The notes under the pieces were generated by a model, which was given only the letters and a program-made list of their open reading frames with translations, was not told the origin of the DNA and made no database searches. From Actinomycetota bacterium (lineage in GTDB: Bacteria > Actinomycetota > Acidimicrobiia > Acidimicrobiales > CADCSY01), in assembly GCA_019347915.1 (NCBI GenBank), contig JAHWKL010000008.1, positions 1 through 40,917 on the forward strand: a DNA stretch of 40,917 nt. The letters run 5' to 3'. Each line of letters opens with the position of its first letter. Position 1 is the stretch's first letter. A program made the position numbers and the translations under genes. This document shows, in pieces, positions 15,628-23,590 of this stretch.

Positions 15628-15837
15628 TCAGTCGGCGGTGAGGCGCTCCAGGTCAGTGGCCTCCCACTGCCCGAGGTGGCCGGGCACCCGGCGGTAGGTC
15701 ACCGGCGTGGCAGCAGCGATGCGGCGGCTCCCGTCGGCCACCGCGGTGCAGTGGAAGAAGAGCTCCTCGCCGTCCTCACCTCGCACGGTGCCCCAACCCC
15801 GGGCGTCGTCGAAGGCCGCCACCCGGCCGCGGGTCAA
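15628..15837 (-). CDS. Cold-shock-domain small protein
   Basis: The 69-residue protein resembles a CspA-type nucleic-acid-binding domain: GRVAAFDDARGWGTV replaces the usual KGFGFI RNP1 region, and EELFFHCTAV matches the RNP2 region. It is divergent and slightly shorter on the C side, so RNA or single-stranded DNA binding is likely but not certain. The start is TTG 15837, overlapping the hisG stop by four bases (TTGA), so it should be translationally coupled to hisG. It is the last gene of the def-to-hisG minus-strand operon. Confidence 0.75.
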   Translation of the reverse strand: MTRGRVAAFDDARGWGTVRGEDGEELFFHCTAVADGSRRIAAATPVTYRRVPGHLGQWEATDLERLTAD

Positions 15838-16709
15838 TGGACGATCTTCGACAGCGGGACCTCGATGATGTCGCTGGCGCCGGCGTCGGACAGGGCGGGG
15901 ATGAGGATGTTGATGTCGGTCTTGGGCACGACGGTCTCGACCGCGTAGCCGCTGGCGCCGAAGAGCTTGGACACCGTGGGCGCCTTCATGGCCGGCAGCA
16001 TGGCGATGACCGCCTCCAGGTCGTCCTCGCCCACGTTGAGCTTGACCAACACCTTGCCCCGGGCCTCCAGCGCGCCCTGCAGCAGGGTGTGGAGCTGCTC
16101 CATGGCGTGGCGCTTGCCCGGGTCGGCGTAGGCGTCGGCGTTGGCGATGAGCTCGGTGAACGACACCAGGATGGTGTCGAGGACCCGCAGGTTGGCCGCC
16201 CGCAGCGCCCGCCCCGTCTCGGTGATCTCCACCACGGCGTCGGCCACGTCGGGGATCTTGGCCTCGGTCGCCCCGTGGGACAGGCGCACCCGGGCGTCCA
16301 CCCCGTGCTCGGCCAGGAAGCGCCGAGTCAGCCCCGGGTACTCGGTGGACACCCGCACGCCGGCCGGGAGGTCACCGACCTTGCGCCACGGTGCGTCGTC
16401 GGCCACGGCCAGCACCACCTTGATGGGCCGGGCGGAGGCCTTCGAGTAGTGCAGCTCACCCAGCGACACCACGTCGCTGGAGGTCTCCTCGATCCAGTCG
16501 CGACCGGTGATGCCGAGGTCGTAGAGCCCCTCGGCCACGTAGCTCGGGATCTCCTGGGGCCGAAGGATGCGCACGTCGGCGACCCGGGGATCGGCGATGG
16601 TGGCCTTGTAGTCGACCGTCGAGCTGCGGCCGACGGCCAGGTCGGCGGCCTCGAACAGCTCGAGGGTGGCCCGCTCCAGCGAGCCCTTGGGCAACACCAG
16701 GCGCAACAT
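15834..16709 (-). CDS. hisG: ATP phosphoribosyltransferase (long form)
   Basis: The 291-residue protein opens [19 protein letters not shown] and contains LRPQEIPSYVAEGLYDLGITGRDW, typical of HisG. The C-terminal ACT-like regulatory domain is present (VKLNVGEDDLEAVIAMLPAM...ILIPALSDAGASDIIE), so this is the long, HisZ-independent form normally inhibited by histidine. It joins ATP and PRPP in the first step of histidine synthesis. ATG 16709 shares one base with the ribH stop. No hisE lies beside it here, unlike in many actinobacteria. Confidence 0.96.
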   Translation of the reverse strand: MLRLVLPKGSLERATLELFEAADLAVGRSSTVDYKATIADPRVADVRILRPQEIPSYVAEGLYDLGITGRDWIEETSSDVVSLGELHYSKASARPIKVVLAVADDAPWRKVGDLPAGVRVSTEYPGLTRRFLAEHGVDARVRLSHGATEAKIPDVADAVVEITETGRALRAANLRVLDTILVSFTELIANADAYADPGKRHAMEQLHTLLQGALEARGKVLVKLNVGEDDLEAVIAMLPAMKAPTVSKLFGASGYAVETVVPKTDINILIPALSDAGASDIIEVPLSKIVH

Positions 16710-17185
16710 CAGGGGCGCCGCTTGGGCAGCTGGCGCAACAGGTCGGCCATCTCCAGGGCGGTCTCGGCCGCCTCGTACCCCTTGTTGCCGGCCTTGCACC
16801 CGGCCCGTTCGAGAGCCTGCTCGACGCTGTCGGTGGTGAGCACGCCGAAGGCCACGGGCACGCCCGTGTCGAGCGCCGCCCGCTGGAGGCCGCCGGCGCA
16901 CTCGCCGGCCACGTGCTCGTAGTGGCCGGTGGCGCCGCGGATGACGGCCCCCAGGGCGATCACCGCGTCGAACTCGCCGGAAGCGGCCAGGCGCTGGGCC
17001 ACCAGCGGCAGCTCGAAGGCGCCCGGCGCCCACGCCACGGTGATGGAGCCACCGTCGACGCCGTGGCGCTGGAGACCGTCGCGGGCGCCGGCGAGCAGCC
17101 GCTCGGTGATCAGGTCGTTGAAGCGGGCGCAGGCGATGGCGACCCGCAGCCCCTCACCCCGCAGCTGCCCGGCGTAGGTGGTCAC
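16709..17185 (-). CDS. ribH: 6,7-dimethyl-8-ribityllumazine synthase
   Basis: The 158-residue protein contains [49 protein letters not shown] and [16 protein letters not shown], a full RibH. It condenses the butanone-phosphate made by RibBA with the pyrimidine made by RibD, giving the substrate of RibE. The GTG start at 17185 overlaps the ribBA stop by four bases (GTGA). The genes ribD, ribE, ribBA and ribH are contiguous and coupled. Confidence 0.96.
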   Translation of the reverse strand: MTTYAGQLRGEGLRVAIACARFNDLITERLLAGARDGLQRHGVDGGSITVAWAPGAFELPLVAQRLAASGEFDAVIALGAVIRGATGHYEHVAGECAGGLQRAALDTGVPVAFGVLTTDSVEQALERAGCKAGNKGYEAAETALEMADLLRQLPKRRP

Positions 17186-18411
17186 TCGAGGCCCTCGAGC
17201 AGGTGGCCCATCCGCTCCTGCTTGGTGCGCAGGTAGCGGAGGTTCTCGGGATTGGGCACGGATTGCAGCGGGACTCGCTCCACGATGTGAAGACCGTACC
17301 CGTCCAGACCGCCGTACTTGGCCGGATTGTTGGTGAGCAGGCGCATGGTGGTGACCCCCAGGTCGACGAGGATCTGGGCGCCGATGCCGTACTTGCGGCT
17401 GTCGACCGGCAGCCCGAGCTCGAGGTTGGCGTCGACGGTGTCGTGGCCCTCGTCCTGGAGGTTGTAGGCCCGCAACTTGTGGGCGATGCCGATGCCCCGA
17501 CCCTCGTGGCCCCGGAGGTAGACGACCACGCCCAGGCCTTCGGCGGCGATGCGGCGGATGCCCTCCTGCAGCTGCATCCGGCAGTCGCAGCGCATCGAGC
17601 CCAGGGCGTCGCCGGTGAGGCACTCGGAGTGGACCCGCACCAGCACGTCGTCCTCGCCCTGGACGGCGCCCTTCACCAGGGCCACGTGCTGCTCGCCGTC
17701 GAGGAGCGACTCGTAGACGTAGCAGGTGAAGTCGCCCCACTCCGTGGGGATGCGGGCGTCGGCCACCCGCTTCACCAGCTTCTCCCGCTGGCGGCGGTGG
17801 CGGATGAGGTCGGCGATGGTGATGATGAGCAGCCCGTGGCGGGCGGCCAGCGCTTCGAGCTCGGGGAGGCGGGCCATGGCGCTCTTGTCCTCGGTGACCA
17901 CCTCGCTGAGCACGCCGGCGGGGTACAGCCCGCCCAGGCGGGCCAGGTCGACGGCCGCCTCGGTGTGCCCGGCCCGGTTGAGGACCCCGCCGGCCCGGGC
18001 CCGCAGCGGGTACATGTGGCCGGGCCGGGCCAGGTCGGTGGGCTTGGTGGCGGGATCGATGAGGGCGGCGATGGTGGCCGCCCGGTCGGCGGCGGAGATG
18101 CCCGTGGTCGTCCCGTGGCGGTGGTCGACCGAGACGGTGAACGCCGTGCGCTGGCTCTCGGTGTTGTCGATGACCATGGGGGGCAGCTCGAGCTCGTCCA
18201 GGCGCTCGCCGGTCATGGGCATGCAGATGACACCCGAGGTGTGGTTCAAGAAGAAGGCGATCTTGTCGGCGGTGGCGTGCTCGGCCGCCATGACCAGGTC
18301 GCCCTCGTTCTCGCGGTCCTCGTCGTCGACGACGATGACGATCTCGCCGCGCCGGACGGCCTCGATGGCGTCGTCGACGGAGGCCAGGGCGGCGCCTCGC
18401 CGGGAGGTCAC
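17182..18411 (-). CDS. ribBA: Bifunctional DHBP synthase / GTP cyclohydrolase II
   Basis: The 409-residue product has both domains of RibBA. The DHBP synthase half (about 1-205) has [35 protein letters not shown] and [16 protein letters not shown]. The cyclohydrolase II half (about 210-400) has [19 protein letters not shown] with three presumed zinc cysteines, [10 protein letters not shown] and [16 protein letters not shown]. It converts ribulose-5-phosphate and GTP into the two precursors of riboflavin. GTG 18411 overlaps the ribE stop (GTGA). Confidence 0.96.
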   Translation of the reverse strand: MTSRRGAALASVDDAIEAVRRGEIVIVVDDEDRENEGDLVMAAEHATADKIAFFLNHTSGVICMPMTGERLDELELPPMVIDNTESQRTAFTVSVDHRHGTTTGISAADRAATIAALIDPATKPTDLARPGHMYPLRARAGGVLNRAGHTEAAVDLARLGGLYPAGVLSEVVTEDKSAMARLPELEALAARHGLLIITIADLIRHRRQREKLVKRVADARIPTEWGDFTCYVYESLLDGEQHVALVKGAVQGEDDVLVRVHSECLTGDALGSMRCDCRMQLQEGIRRIAAEGLGVVVYLRGHEGRGIGIAHKLRAYNLQDEGHDTVDANLELGLPVDSRKYGIGAQILVDLGVTTMRLLTNNPAKYGGLDGYGLHIVERVPLQSVPNPENLRYLRTKQERMGHLLEGLE

Positions 18412-18986
18412 GAGCGGGCCGCCACGCCGGCGGCCAGCAGCCGCTCGACGTACTTGGCCACCACGTCGACCTCGAGGTTGACGCGGTCGCCGGCGCCCTT
18501 GCCCCCGAGGGTGGTCACCTCGGCGGTGTGGGGGACCACGGCGGCGGTGAAGTCGCCACCGCCGGCCTCGACCACCGTGAGGCTCACGCCGTCCACGGCC
18601 ACCGAGCCCTTGGCCACCAGGTAACGGGCGAGGTGGTCGGGGACGCCGATGCGCAGGTCGGGAGCAGGGTGCAGCACCTGGCCCACGGCGTCGACGTGGC
18701 CCTGCACGAGGTGGCCGCCGAGCCGGTCGGCCAGTCGCAACGGACGCTCGAGGTTGACCCGGTCACCGACCGGTCGGTCGCCCAGCGTGGTCCGGCGCCG
18801 GGTCTCGTCGCTGACGTCGGCCTCCCACCAGCCGTCGCCGAGATCGACGGCGGTGAGGCAGCAGCCGTCGACGGCCACCGAGGCGCCCACCGCCATGCCC
18901 TCGAGCACCCGGCTGGCGGCGATGCGCAGGCGGCCGCCGTGCCGGTCGGCGATCGTGCCCACCTCCTCGACCAGGCCCGTGAACAC
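18408..18986 (-). CDS. ribE: Riboflavin synthase alpha chain
   Basis: The 192-residue protein begins [12 protein letters not shown] and has two lumazine-binding repeats: the first includes [22 protein letters not shown] and the second [12 protein letters not shown] and [13 protein letters not shown]. It dismutates two lumazines into riboflavin. The start is GTG 18986, two bases after the ribD stop. The order ribD-ribE-ribBA-ribH is the classic riboflavin operon, but no FMN riboswitch precedes it here. Confidence 0.96.
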   Translation of the reverse strand: MFTGLVEEVGTIADRHGGRLRIAASRVLEGMAVGASVAVDGCCLTAVDLGDGWWEADVSDETRRRTTLGDRPVGDRVNLERPLRLADRLGGHLVQGHVDAVGQVLHPAPDLRIGVPDHLARYLVAKGSVAVDGVSLTVVEAGGGDFTAAVVPHTAEVTTLGGKGAGDRVNLEVDVVAKYVERLLAAGVAARS

Positions 18987-18988
18987 CG

Positions 18989-20029
18989 CTACAGGACCTG
19001 GAGCTCGGCGGTGGCGGGGGCCCGGGCCGAGGACGGCGCCGGCGCTGGCGCCGAGGCCGGCGCCAGGTCGATGCGCACGTCGTCACCCAGACGGTCGACG
19101 GCCAGGACCCGGCCCTGCCACGCCTCGGCCAGCGTGGGCGCACCCGGTCCGGCGAACAGGCCCCGGGCGTCGTCGCCCCCGAACAGGCGCGGGGCCAGGT
19201 AGAGCACGTAGCGGTCGACCAGTCCGGACCGGTGGAAGGCGCCGGCCACGGTGGCGCCCCCTTCGACCAGCACCTGCACCACGCCCCGCCGGCCCAGCTC
19301 GTCGAGCACCGTGGCCAGGTCGCCGGAGCGTTCGAGCGCCGGCCGCACCCTAGCGCCGGGAGGAATGCGGCCGAGCACGACCCGCAGCGGGTCGGGCCCC
19401 TCGGCCAGGCGGACGGTCAGCGCCGGGTCGTCGGCCCGCACCGTGCCGGCGCCGACGATGACGGCGTCGCTCTCCGCCCGCAGGCGGTGGGCGTCGACCC
19501 GGGCCTCGGTGCCGGTGATCCACTGCGACGAGCCGTCGGGGGCCGCGGTGCGGCCGTCGGCCGACGCCGCCAGCTTCAGTACCACCCACGGCCGGCCGGT
19601 GGTGCGGTGCTTGAGGTAGGGGGCCAGCTGCTCGGCCACCAGGTCGTGGCCCACGCCGGTCACCACCTCGACCCCGGCTCGGCGCAGCCGCTCCAACCCC
19701 CGACCGGCGACGCGGGCATCGGCGTCTACCAGGGCGACCACGACCCGCCGTACACCGGCGGCGATCACGGCGTCGGCGCACGGCGGGGTTCGACCGTGGT
19801 GCGCGCAGGGCTCGAGCGTGCACCACAGGGTGGCCCCTCGGGCGGCGTCGCCGGCGGCGGCCAGAGCGCTGGCCTCGGCGTGCGGACCTCCCGGCGGCGC
19901 CGTGGCTCCTTCGAAAACCCGGCCGTCGGCGCTCTCGAGCACGGCCCCCACCCAGGGGTTGGGCGCAGTCACGGCACGGACGCCGGCCGCCAGGGCCACC
20001 GCCCGGCACATCGCCCGCTCGTCGTCCAC
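18989..20029 (-). CDS. ribD: Bifunctional riboflavin deaminase/reductase
   Basis: The 346-residue protein has an N-terminal cytidine-deaminase-like domain with zinc ligands in GPHAEASAL and LEPCAHHGRTPPCADA, then a reductase domain with LKLAASADGRTAAPDGSSQWITG and DAVIVGAGTVRADDPALT. It performs the second and third steps of riboflavin synthesis from the cyclohydrolase product. A low-complexity Ala/Pro segment (ASAPAPAPSSARAPA) is added near the C-terminus. The start is GTG 20029, in a 75-base gap after the mogA-like gene that contains a repeated GAGTACGGGCGG. Confidence 0.95.
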   Translation of the reverse strand: MDDERAMCRAVALAAGVRAVTAPNPWVGAVLESADGRVFEGATAPPGGPHAEASALAAAGDAARGATLWCTLEPCAHHGRTPPCADAVIAAGVRRVVVALVDADARVAGRGLERLRRAGVEVVTGVGHDLVAEQLAPYLKHRTTGRPWVVLKLAASADGRTAAPDGSSQWITGTEARVDAHRLRAESDAVIVGAGTVRADDPALTVRLAEGPDPLRVVLGRIPPGARVRPALERSGDLATVLDELGRRGVVQVLVEGGATVAGAFHRSGLVDRYVLYLAPRLFGGDDARGLFAGPGAPTLAEAWQGRVLAVDRLGDDVRIDLAPASAPAPAPSSARAPATAELQVL

Positions 20030-20104
20030 CCGGTCAGCTTACGAGGGCGCCGGCGGGGCGGCCGAGTACGGGCGGCGGAGTACGGGCGGTGATGGGACCG
20101 TGCC

Positions 20105-20596
20105 TCAGTGCTCCCGGTGCCCGGCGAGGAGGCGCAGGGCATGGGGAAGCACGTCGAGCACCGCCTCCAGGCACTCGACGGCGCCGGCGGTGGAGCCGGG
20201 GACGTTGAGCACGAGGGCCCGGTCGACGGTGCCGGCCACGCCCCGGGACAGACGGCCCAGGGGGTTCACCAGGCGCATGGCCTCGGCCAGGCCCGGGGCC
20301 TCCCGCTCCACCACCGCCCGGGTGCCCTCGGGGGTCAGGTCCCTCGGCCCGAAGCCGGTGCCGCCGGTGGTGACCACCAGCCCGGCGAACCCCGGGCACA
20401 GCCGGCGCAGCGCCGCCGCGACCGACTCGGCGCCGTCGGCCGCCACCTGATGGTCGACGACCTGGAAGCCGGCGTCACCCAACCGCTCCACCAGAGCGGC
20501 GCCGGAGCGATCCTGCCTGGTGCCCGCCACCACCCCGTCGGACACGGTGAGCACCCTGGCCTGCAGTGGCTGTTCGTTCCCCCCCTCGAGTGCCAC
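20105..20596 (-). CDS. MogA/MoaB-like molybdopterin adenylyltransferase
   Basis: The 163-residue protein carries VLTVSDGVVAGTRQDRSG, LVVTTGGTGFGPRDLTPEGT and VLNVPGSTAGAVECLEAVL, the MPT-binding fold of MogA/MoaB proteins that adenylylate molybdopterin during molybdenum cofactor synthesis. The start is taken as GTG 20596; upstream the frame is open but not family-like. It sits within the rsmB-ribD run on the same strand, an unexpected but plausible operon passenger. Confidence 0.85.
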   Translation of the reverse strand: MALEGGNEQPLQARVLTVSDGVVAGTRQDRSGAALVERLGDAGFQVVDHQVAADGAESVAAALRRLCPGFAGLVVTTGGTGFGPRDLTPEGTRAVVEREAPGLAEAMRLVNPLGRLSRGVAGTVDRALVLNVPGSTAGAVECLEAVLDVLPHALRLLAGHREH

Positions 20597-20650
20597 GCCA
20601 TCCCCCGTTCCTCCGCCGGCGCCGGCCGAAGCGCCGGCCAAACCGCTCCG

Positions 20651-20699
20651 TTCTGGCGGCGACAACGGTGCGGACACCGCAACGGTTTTACCGCCAGAA
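20651..20699 (-). terminator. Stem-loop directly downstream of rsmB
   Basis: TTCTGGCGG (20651-20659) and CCGCCAGAA (20691-20699) are exact inverted repeats, enclosing a smaller CGGTG-CGGA-CACCG hairpin and two copies of CAACGG. It starts 16 bases after the rsmB stop and about 55 bases before the mogA-like start. No T run follows, so it may attenuate, process or stabilise the message rather than terminate it. Confidence 0.4.
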
Positions 20700-20714
20700 G
20701 GGGTGGGCGGGGCG

Positions 20715-21839
20715 TCAGCGCCGGCGCAGGCGCAGCACCGCCATGCCGTCGGTGCCCGCAGCCTGGGGCAGCAGCAGCGCGCCCCGGCCGTGAGGCCGCC
20801 AGGGGGGGCCGGGTGGAGGCACCGGCTCCAGCTCCGGATGGGCGTCGGCCAGCCAGGCGTCGACCTCGAGCGTCTCCGCCGCGGTGAGGGTGCACACGCT
20901 GTAGACCAACGTCCCTCCGGGACGAACCAGTCCGGCGCCGGCATGGAGCAGCTCCCGCTGCAGGGCGGCCAGGCGGGGCAGGTCGTCGGGCCGGCGCCGC
21001 CAGCGGGCGTCGGGGCGGCGGTGGAGCACGCCCAGGCCCGTGCACGGCGCGTCGACCAGGACGCGGTCGAAGCTCGCCGGCGGCCACGGGGGCGACCGGC
21101 CGTCGGCCACGGCGACGACCACGGAGGCGGCACCGGTGCGCTCGACGGTGGACGCCACGAGGCTGGCCCGGGCGGCGTCGACGTCCGTGGCCCACACCCG
21201 GCCCCCGGCCGCGGCCATGGCGGTGGCCTTCCCGCCCGGGGCGGCGCACAGGTCGGCGACCCGCTCCCCCGCCCCGGCCCCCACGGCCGCCGCCACCCAC
21301 TGCGAGGCCGGGTCCTGGGCGTAACCATCGTCGCGCTCGGTGACGCCGGGCGCCCGGTTCATCTGCTCCAGGGCGGCGACGCCGTCCTGCTCCCCCAGAT
21401 CGGACACCAGCCGCTCGACGACCCAGTCGGGGTAGCTGAGCCGGGTGGGCAGGTCGGGCCACGCCACCGCCGCCCCCGACACCCGCCGCAGCACGGCGTT
21501 GACCAGGCCCCGCGATCGCCGGGGCGCCACCTCCACGGTGGCCGAGACGGCGGCGTGGGCCGGCGTGCGCAGGAAGTGGAGCTGGTAGGCGCCGAGGCGC
21601 AGGGCCACCCGGGTGGGCACGTCGAGTGCCCGCAGCACGAAGCGGTCGACGAGGAAGTCGCAGGCCCGGCGCATGCGGGTGGTGCCGTAGACCAGCTCGG
21701 TGGCGAAGCCCCGGTCGGCGCTGCGCAGCCGGCCGGCGCCGAGCCGATCGGCCAGCACGGCGTTGGCCCGCCCACCGTGCTCGATCTCCACCAGGGCGTC
21801 GAGGGCCAGCCGGCGGGCGTCGGCCACGCCGCTGGTCAC
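20715..21839 (-). CDS. rsmB: 16S rRNA m5C methyltransferase RsmB, shortened
   Basis: The 374-residue protein has an N-terminal NusB-like domain (ARRLALDALVEIEHGGRAN...RGFATELVYGTTRMRRACDFL) and a C-terminal SAM domain with CAAPGGKATAMAAAG, DAPCTGLGVLHRRPD and YSVCTLTAAET, including both conserved cysteines. RsmB methylates C967 of 16S rRNA in E. coli. Between the domains the usual segment of about 60 residues is missing: ALEQMNRAPGVTERD passes straight to YAQDPASQWVAAAV. The protein is therefore shorter than the usual 430-450 residues. GTG 21839 overlaps the fmt stop (GTGA). Confidence 0.93.
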   Translation of the reverse strand: MTSGVADARRLALDALVEIEHGGRANAVLADRLGAGRLRSADRGFATELVYGTTRMRRACDFLVDRFVLRALDVPTRVALRLGAYQLHFLRTPAHAAVSATVEVAPRRSRGLVNAVLRRVSGAAVAWPDLPTRLSYPDWVVERLVSDLGEQDGVAALEQMNRAPGVTERDDGYAQDPASQWVAAAVGAGAGERVADLCAAPGGKATAMAAAGGRVWATDVDAARASLVASTVERTGAASVVVAVADGRSPPWPPASFDRVLVDAPCTGLGVLHRRPDARWRRRPDDLPRLAALQRELLHAGAGLVRPGGTLVYSVCTLTAAETLEVDAWLADAHPELEPVPPPGPPWRPHGRGALLLPQAAGTDGMAVLRLRRR

Positions 21840-22723
21840 GTGCCCAGCCGCTCGCCCGGCGCCGGCCGAGCACCGCGCAACCACGCCGGCGCCGGCTGTG
21901 GTGCCCGACCCTCGGGCTGGACCTCGACCAGCTCCAGGGCCTCTTCGCCCGTGCCCACCACCGTCGCCTCGAGCACACCGGGGCTGGGCGCCTCGGCGCC
22001 GGGCGGGACCAGTCGTGCCCGGTGCACCTTGAGCCGCCGGCCTCGGAAGGTGGTCCACGCCCCGCCCACCCGCACGACCCGGTGGAGCTCCACCGCCGGG
22101 CGGGACCACTCCAGGTGAAGCTCCTCGGGGCCGAGCTTGGCGGCGTAGGTGGGCTCGCCCTCCTGGGGTACCGGCACGCCCAGGCCCGCCTCCAGGGCGG
22201 CGAGGAGGAGCTCGCTGCCCAGGCCGACCAGGCGGGTGCGAAGCTCGTCGGCCGTCTCCTCGGCGCCGATGCCCACCCGCTCGCAGGCGTAGACGGGACC
22301 GGTGTCCAGCCCCTCCTCCAGGCGCATCAGGCACACCCCGGTCTCCTCGTCGCCGGCCAGGATGGCCCGCTCGACGGGCGCCGCTCCCCGCCAGCGGGGC
22401 AGCAACGAGAAGTGGAGGTTCACCATGGCCAACTCGGCCAGCACGTGCGGGCGGACGAGGCGGCCGAAGGCGACCACCACCCCGAGGTCGGCGCCGGCGT
22501 CGAGCACGTCGTCGACCCGGTCGGTGACGGGCAGGCCGAGCTCCAACGCAGCCGCCTTCACCGGCGTCGGGCGCAGCCGGCCGCCCCGGCCCCGCTTGCG
22601 GTCGGGTTGGGACACGACCAGCGCCACGTCCCAGCCGGCATCGACCAGCGCCCGCAGCGGGGCGACGGCAACCTCGGGACTGCCCAGGTAGACGAGCCGC
22701 CGAAGAGCCGGGGGTGCGCTCAG
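21836..22723 (-). CDS. fmt: Methionyl-tRNA formyltransferase, apparent CTG start
   Basis: The 295-residue product has SQPDRKRGRGGRL, VVVAFGRLVRP, NLHFSLLPRWRGAAPVERA (catalytic Asn and His) and EEGLDTGPVY (catalytic Asp), followed by a C-terminal tRNA-binding domain. It formylates Met-tRNA for initiation. The conserved N-terminal LVYLGSPEVAVAPLRAL lies upstream of the first GTG (22627), and no ATG, GTG or TTG occurs in frame before it. CTG 22723 is the likely start, four bases after the def stop, with GGGG about nine bases upstream. It forms a pair with def. Confidence 0.92.
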   Translation of the reverse strand: MSAPPALRRLVYLGSPEVAVAPLRALVDAGWDVALVVSQPDRKRGRGGRLRPTPVKAAALELGLPVTDRVDDVLDAGADLGVVVAFGRLVRPHVLAELAMVNLHFSLLPRWRGAAPVERAILAGDEETGVCLMRLEEGLDTGPVYACERVGIGAEETADELRTRLVGLGSELLLAALEAGLGVPVPQEGEPTYAAKLGPEELHLEWSRPAVELHRVVRVGGAWTTFRGRRLKVHRARLVPPGAEAPSPGVLEATVVGTGEEALELVEVQPEGRAPQPAPAWLRGARPAPGERLGT

Positions 22724-22727
22724 GTCC

Positions 22728-23270
22728 TCAGCCCCGGCCGGGCAGGCGCAGCCGGCGGCGCTCGCCGGCGCCCTCGGTGGCCAGCACCTGGTCCCGCAGC
22801 GCCCGCTTGGCCTGCCGGCGCTGGTCGTCGTCGAGCCGCTCCAGCAGCAGCACGCCGTCGAGATGGTCGACCTCGTGCTGGAACAGCCGGGCCAGGAGCT
22901 CGTCAGCTTCGAAGGACAGCTCCTTGCCGTCGAGGTCGCGCCCGGTCAGGTGCACCTCCTTGGGCCGGACGATCTCCCACGCCAGCCCCGGCACCGACAG
23001 GCAGCCCTCCTCGTAGACCCACTCGCCCCGGGTCTCGGTGATGACCGGGTTGACCACCACGTGGGCCCCATCGCCGTCGTGCAGGTCGTAGACGAACAAC
23101 CGCTTCTGGACGCCGACCTGAGGAGCGGCCAGGCCGATGCCCGGGGCCTCGTGCATGGTCACGATCATGTCCTCGGCCAAGCGGGCCAACCGGCCGTCGA
23201 TCTCGGTCACCGGGGCCGCAGGTTGACGCAACACCGGGTCACCGACGACGCGGATCCCGTACGGAGCCAT
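22728..23270 (-). CDS. def: Peptide deformylase
   Basis: The 180-residue protein has all three deformylase motifs: GIGLAAPQVG (44-53), EGCLSVPG (metal Cys at 90) and QHEVDHLDG (metal His at 132 and 136, catalytic Glu 133). It removes the formyl group from new proteins. The chosen ATG 23270 (MAPYGIRVVGDPVL) matches family starts; the upstream open frame enters the repeat element. It begins the minus-strand operon running to the cold-shock-domain gene. Confidence 0.95.
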   Translation of the reverse strand: MAPYGIRVVGDPVLRQPAAPVTEIDGRLARLAEDMIVTMHEAPGIGLAAPQVGVQKRLFVYDLHDGDGAHVVVNPVITETRGEWVYEEGCLSVPGLAWEIVRPKEVHLTGRDLDGKELSFEADELLARLFQHEVDHLDGVLLLERLDDDQRRQAKRALRDQVLATEGAGERRRLRLPGRG

Positions 23271-23280
23271 GCCGGTCAGG

Positions 23281-23447
23281 CTAGTGCTGTGTCCGGTGAC
23301 GTTCGCCCTGGCCACGGCGAGTCAGGGGCGCTGTTCGCAAGGACGCAGGACGAAGGCGCAGCCTTAGCTGCGTCGAGGACGAGGACGCCGCGAGCGGCGT
23401 TCCTGGCCGGCGTGGAAAGGCGCAAACGTTACTGGTCACTGCACTAG
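23281..23447. repeat. 167-bp MITE-like element with inverted ends
   Basis: The left end CTAGTGCTGTGTCCGGTGAC and the reverse complement of the right end (CTAGTGCAGTGACCAGTAAC) agree at 19 of the first 23 positions. The inside contains two further stems: CGCAGC-CTTA-GCTGCG and ACGCCGC-GA-GCGGCGT. It carries no recognisable gene, lies between the divergent def and peroxidase genes, and both ends begin with CTAG. Non-autonomous transposable element or extragenic palindromic repeat are the likely explanations. Copy number in the genome cannot be seen. Confidence 0.6.
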
Positions 23448-23479
23448 TGGTGCACCGGCCGAGAGCTCCCGGCCAGGAA

Positions 23480-23515
23480 GGGACACCAGTCCCTGGGCAA
23501 CGGGACAATCTGTCC
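23480..23515 (+). promoter_or_regulatory. Two DosR/DevR-like boxes upstream of the peroxidase gene
   Basis: GGGAC-ACCA-GTCCC (23480-23493) and GGGAC-AATC-TGTCC (23502-23515) are spaced 22 bases centre to centre, about two helical turns. The first matches the core of the mycobacterial DosR site (GGGAC-N4-GTCCC). They lie 75-110 bases before the peroxidase start. Regulation by a DosR-type hypoxia/redox regulator is inferred; no such regulator gene is in the window. Confidence 0.4.
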
Positions 23516-23590
23516 TCCACGCTGTCCCTGGCCGTTCCAGACACCGGGGCATGGCGCCCCCGCTTCCGCCACGGAGATGAGAAGAGCGCG

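Noticed and set aside
20030-20104. FMN riboswitch ahead of ribD
   Set aside because: The gap is only 75 bases and lacks conserved RFN sequence; the repeated GAGTACGGGCGG does not resemble it.
23447-23590. N-terminal extension of the peroxidase from 23447
   Set aside because: The added residues are low-complexity, come partly from the repeat element and the DosR-like boxes, and lack a ribosome binding site.
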